Origin: Bacteroidota bacterium
Lineage (GTDB): Bacteria > Bacteroidota > Rhodothermia > Rhodothermales > Rubricoccaceae
DNA length: 64,000 nt
Assembly (NCBI GenBank): GCA_039821555.1
Contig: JBCBNX010000004.1
Location: 202,616 to 266,615, forward strand
Direction: 5' to 3'
Positions within the stretch are counted from its first letter, which is position 1. The number at the start of each line of letters is the position of its first letter. The translations under genes and the position numbers were made by a program. Below, in pieces: positions 63,883 through 64,000 of this stretch. Below the pieces are notes generated by a model. It did no database searches and was not told the DNA's origin. It worked only from the letters and a program-made list of their open reading frames with translations.

Positions 63883-64000
63883 GAGAGCAGGGGCGAGCGG
63901 ACGGAAGCGGGGGACAGGGTACGAACGCCGAGGCACAGCAGGCGGCGACGTACGCCTCGGTCCACGTTCGCATCGATCCGCGCCGTCCCCGAAATTCGTT

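Overview
This 64-kb window is high-GC DNA from a Gram-negative bacterium. Secreted proteins end in a Por-type (type IX secretion) C-terminal sorting domain. There are outer-membrane and lipoprotein genes, a sigma factor/Ser-Thr kinase/TPR locus, and arrays of ~800-residue FtsX/MacB-type permeases. This mix suggests Bacteroidota sensu lato, most likely a high-GC Rhodothermota/Rhodothermales-like lineage. The placement is inferred from gene content; no 16S or other marker was read. No rRNA, tRNA or CRISPR array was recognised.

Layout. 1-4039 (-): two FtsX-type permeases, one cut by the window edge. 4258-5598 (+): a lower-GC islet with an unknown gene and a DUF433/DUF5615-type toxin-antitoxin pair whose toxin has an in-frame stop. 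5605-8304: an outer-membrane barrel protein and a lipoprotein M19 dipeptidase. 8588-22287: two copies of a two-gene secreted cassette (about 200-residue protein plus seven-bladed FG-GAP propeller) flank a Ser/Thr kinase; then come a third propeller, an ECF-like sigma factor and a second kinase. 22307-34918 (-): five more permeases in tandem. 35150-42711: SGNH hydrolase, Gfo/Idh/MocA oxidoreductase, ATP-grasp enzyme, small membrane protein, branched-chain aminotransferase, sodium/solute symporter and aldose 1-epimerase. 42716-45555 (-): fabH-fabD-fabG. 45832-52156 (+): receiver-domain protein, two paralogous lipoproteins, a TPR/periplasmic-binding fusion, a BamD-like lipoprotein and nadD. 52280-59250: a jacalin-like/histone-H1-like/HhH fusion, a PhoD-type phosphatase, an S9 peptidase with a long C-terminal extension, a RlaP-type nucleotidyltransferase and a DUF2231 membrane protein. 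59462-62446 (+): hrcA-grpE-dnaJ without dnaK. 62587-63882 (-): an HD phosphohydrolase.

The most interesting signal is non-coding. Three permease transcription units are each preceded by the same 85-nt architecture: the palindrome TGTGCG-N4-CGCACA, a fixed distance, then TTGG-N8-TTGYG, which resembles a sigma-54 -24/-12 promoter. The palindrome-to-TTGG offset is 42 nt in all three although the intervening sequence differs. This suggests that the permease arrays form one co-regulated regulon controlled by an activator encoded elsewhere.

Other notable features are many intergenic tandem arrays of 14-20 bp units (two begin on the base after a stop codon and share GAC-N-TGCC), a dispersed hairpin-bearing intergenic repeat in three copies, near-identical 3' ends of two otherwise diverged propeller genes, and the lectin/H1/HhH fusion protein.
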